NCBI GenBank assembly: GCA_023251275.1
Contig: JAHEZC010000154.1
Location: forward strand, 1 to 6,551
Direction: 5' to 3'
From: Parafilimonas sp.
GTDB taxonomy: Bacteria > Bacteroidota > Bacteroidia > Chitinophagales > Chitinophagaceae
Length of the DNA: 6,551 bases
The notes below the pieces were generated by a model. That model was not told the origin of the DNA. It did no database searches and saw nothing but the letters and a program-made list of their open reading frames with translations. Positions within the stretch are counted from its first letter, which is position 1. Every line of letters begins with the position of its first letter. Shown piece after piece: positions 5,650-6,551 of the stretch. The translations under genes and the position numbers were made by a program.

Positions 5650-5731
5650 GGCTTTTTGAAAATATGAAAATGGTTTTCAAAGCCGGAATAAAACTGTACA
5701 TTTTCAAATTTTAAAATTTTCAAATTAACTC
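5650..5731 (+). promoter_or_regulatory. rpsS leader with two competing hairpins and repeated TTTTCAAA elements
   Basis: Structure A pairs 5650-5662 (GGCTTTTTGAAAA) with 5674-5684 (TTTTCAAAGCC), 11 bp with a two-base bulge. Structure B pairs TTTGAAAATATGAAAATG (5655-5672) with CATTTTCAAATTTTAAAA (5699-5716), 16 of 18 positions. Both use 5655-5662, so they exclude each other. TTTTCAAA occurs three times (5674, 5701, 5717). The last copy leads into TTTCAAATTAACTC (5718-5731), six bases before the rpsS ATG and repeated before rpsC. No T run follows A, so it is not an intrinsic terminator. A switch in the mRNA is inferred. Confidence 0.45.
5718..5731 (+). repeat. Copy 1 of a 14-nt leader repeat (before rpsS)
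   Basis: TTTCAAATTAACTC here is identical to 6479-6492 before rpsC. In both places it ends 6-7 nt before an ATGGGTC start, and a TTTGAAA...TTTCAAA hairpin lies upstream. Confidence 0.8.
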
Positions 5732-5737
5732 GTTACT

Positions 5738-6016
5738 ATGGGTCGTTCGATTAAAAAAGGTCCTTATGTTGACATAAAACTGGAGAAAAAAATAGTTGCT
5801 ATTAACGATGGCAAGAATAAAAAATCTGTGCTTAAGACCTGGAGCCGCCGTTCAACTATCACTCCTGATTTTGTGGGGCATACATTTGCTGTCCACAATG
5901 GAAACAAATTTATACCCGTATATATTACAGAATTTATGGTAGGCCATAAGTTAGGCGAATTTGCTCCTACTCGAAACTTCAGAGGACATTCAGGGACCAA
6001 GAAAGAAACGAAATAA
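5738..6016 (+). CDS. rpsS: 30S ribosomal protein S19
   Basis: This 92-residue protein is of normal length for S19, a small-subunit head protein that pairs with S13 near the A site and the central bridges. [12 protein letters not shown] at the start, then [44 protein letters not shown] and the terminal RGHSG are diagnostic. ATG 5738 is the family start. The 103-nt spacer before it carries the two-hairpin leader and a 22-codon ORF (5646-5714). The 27-nt spacer to rplV is short and featureless. Confidence 0.98.
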   Translation: MGRSIKKGPYVDIKLEKKIVAINDGKNKKSVLKTWSRRSTITPDFVGHTFAVHNGNKFIPVYITEFMVGHKLGEFAPTRNFRGHSGTKKETK

Positions 6017-6043
6017 TTGCCCGGAGCATAAAAGAAATTAAAA

Positions 6044-6385
6044 ATGGAAGCAGTAGCTAAATTGAGAAATTATCATACAGGGCCGCGTAAAATGCGCTTG
6101 ATTGCTGATGTTATCCGCGGAATGCAGGTGGAAAAAGCCCTTGCATTATTGGAACATCACCCGCAGCACAATGCCACTCCATTGGCAAAATTGCTCAGGA
6201 GCGCTATTAATAATTGGGAACAAAAAAATAACGGACGAAGCGCTGCAGATGCGAACCTTTTGGTTAAAACAGTTTTTGTTGATGGTGGCCGTGTTCTAAA
6301 GCGTATGCGTCCTGCTCCGCAGGGTCGTGGCTACAGGGTGCGTAAACGCAGCAATCATGTAACGATAATTGTGGATACAAAATAA
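6044..6385 (+). CDS. rplV: 50S ribosomal protein L22
   Basis: This 113-residue protein matches the family length. L22 touches all six domains of 23S rRNA, and its beta-hairpin lines the peptide exit tunnel opposite L4; changes in that hairpin give macrolide resistance in other bacteria. The start has the conserved [21 protein letters not shown] motif split over residues 13-33, and the tunnel hairpin lies in [19 protein letters not shown] (about 80-98), followed by the KRSNHVTII strand. Nothing suggests a resistance deletion in the hairpin. ATG 6044 is the family start. A 114-nt spacer with a perfect palindrome follows before rpsC. Confidence 0.97.
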   Translation: MEAVAKLRNYHTGPRKMRLIADVIRGMQVEKALALLEHHPQHNATPLAKLLRSAINNWEQKNNGRSAADANLLVKTVFVDGGRVLKRMRPAPQGRGYRVRKRSNHVTIIVDTK

Positions 6386-6456
6386 TTTCAACATCGTTTG
6401 GAGAAAATTCGAAAATGACTTTAACAGCATTAAAAAAAATTAAAACAAATACCCGG

Positions 6457-6480
6457 AAGTTTGAAATATATTTCAAACTT
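6457..6480 (+). promoter_or_regulatory. Perfect 24-nt palindrome in the rpsC leader
   Basis: Bases 6457-6480 read the same on both strands (arms begin AAGTTTGAAA and end TTTCAAACTT around a central TATA). As RNA this is a 10-bp hairpin with a 4-nt loop, ending 19 nt before the rpsC ATG. No T tract follows. The core TTTGAAA/TTTCAAA resembles the rpsS leader hairpin, and a second TTTCAAA at 6479-6485 offers a competing partner. Confidence 0.55.
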
Positions 6481-6492
6481 TCAAATTAACTC
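6479..6492 (+). repeat. Copy 2 of the 14-nt leader repeat (before rpsC)
   Basis: TTTCAAATTAACTC is identical to 5718-5731 before rpsS and lies 7 nt before the rpsC ATG. It overlaps the end of the 24-nt palindrome by two bases. Confidence 0.8.
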
Positions 6493-6499
6493 ATTCAAC

Positions 6500-6551
6500 A
6501 TGGGTCAGAAAGCAAATCCGATAGGTAACAGGTTAGGTATCATACGTGGTT
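6500..6551 (+). CDS. rpsC: 30S ribosomal protein S3, N-terminal fragment (runs off the window)
   Basis: The ATG at 6500 begins MGQKANPIGNRLGIIRG, the conserved S3 N-terminus, and the frame stays open to the window edge (17 codons). S3 forms part of the mRNA entry channel and contributes to helicase activity at the small-subunit neck. Its place after rplV is the canonical S10-operon order. Its leader contains the perfect palindrome and the 14-nt repeat shared with rpsS. Everything after the first 17 residues is outside the window. Confidence 0.95.
   Translation, partial: MGQKANPIGNRLGIIRG

Noticed and set aside
5650..5684. Hairpin after rplB as an intrinsic terminator
   Set aside because: It is followed by GGAATAAAAC with no T run, and the downstream genes belong to the same operon.
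1..6551. CRISPR array, insertion sequence, phage or defence genes
   Set aside because: No regularly spaced direct repeats, transposase motifs, or terminal inverted repeats with target duplications were seen. All full-length genes are housekeeping types.

Overview
The window comes from a member of the Bacteroidota, most likely near Chitinophagaceae. Four things point there. The ribosomal proteins have Bacteroidota-style variants (L2 with [11 protein letters not shown]3 with Ser at the position of E. coli Gln150). A good Bacteroidota promoter (TACCTTTG -7 box) precedes rpsJ. Most genes have no Shine-Dalgarno sequence. The partial gene at the left edge ends like a type IX secretion (T9SS) sorting domain. 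The family-level placement is inference.

Left part (1-2356). The 3' end of a + strand gene, probably for a secreted protein, is followed by a good intrinsic terminator. That terminator lies inside the 3' end of the convergent RsmI-like methyltransferase gene. Upstream of the methyltransferase, on the same (minus) strand, is an EI24/CysZ-like membrane protein gene with a GTG start. Divergent from that gene, across a short AT-rich gap, is a DNA-3-methyladenine glycosylase of the AAG/MPG family. These look like unrelated housekeeping genes next to the ribosomal cluster.

Right part (2417-6551). The S10 ribosomal protein operon runs rpsJ-rplC-rplD-rplW-rplB-rpsS-rplV-rpsC, cut off 17 codons into rpsC. 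All genes are on + and in canonical order, and all complete ones have family-typical length and motifs. The str-operon genes (rpsL, rpsG, fusA) that often precede rpsJ are absent; rpsJ has its own promoter and a leader of only about 25 nt. L2, L3, L4, L22 and L23 go to the large subunit, S19, S10 and S3 to the small.

No undescribed protein system is visible. The unusual signal is in the spacers of the S10 operon. A GC-rich spacer of about 290 nt between rpsJ and rplC can fold into several hairpins and also holds a 54-codon ORF ending one base before rplC. The rpsS and rpsC leaders share a 14-nt sequence just before ATGGGTC, each preceded by a TTTGAAA/TTTCAAA hairpin, and the rpsS leader can form two mutually exclusive hairpins. 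rplW has a full AGGAGGG Shine-Dalgarno, uncommon in this phylum. All regulatory readings are by eye, with no folding or alignment run.
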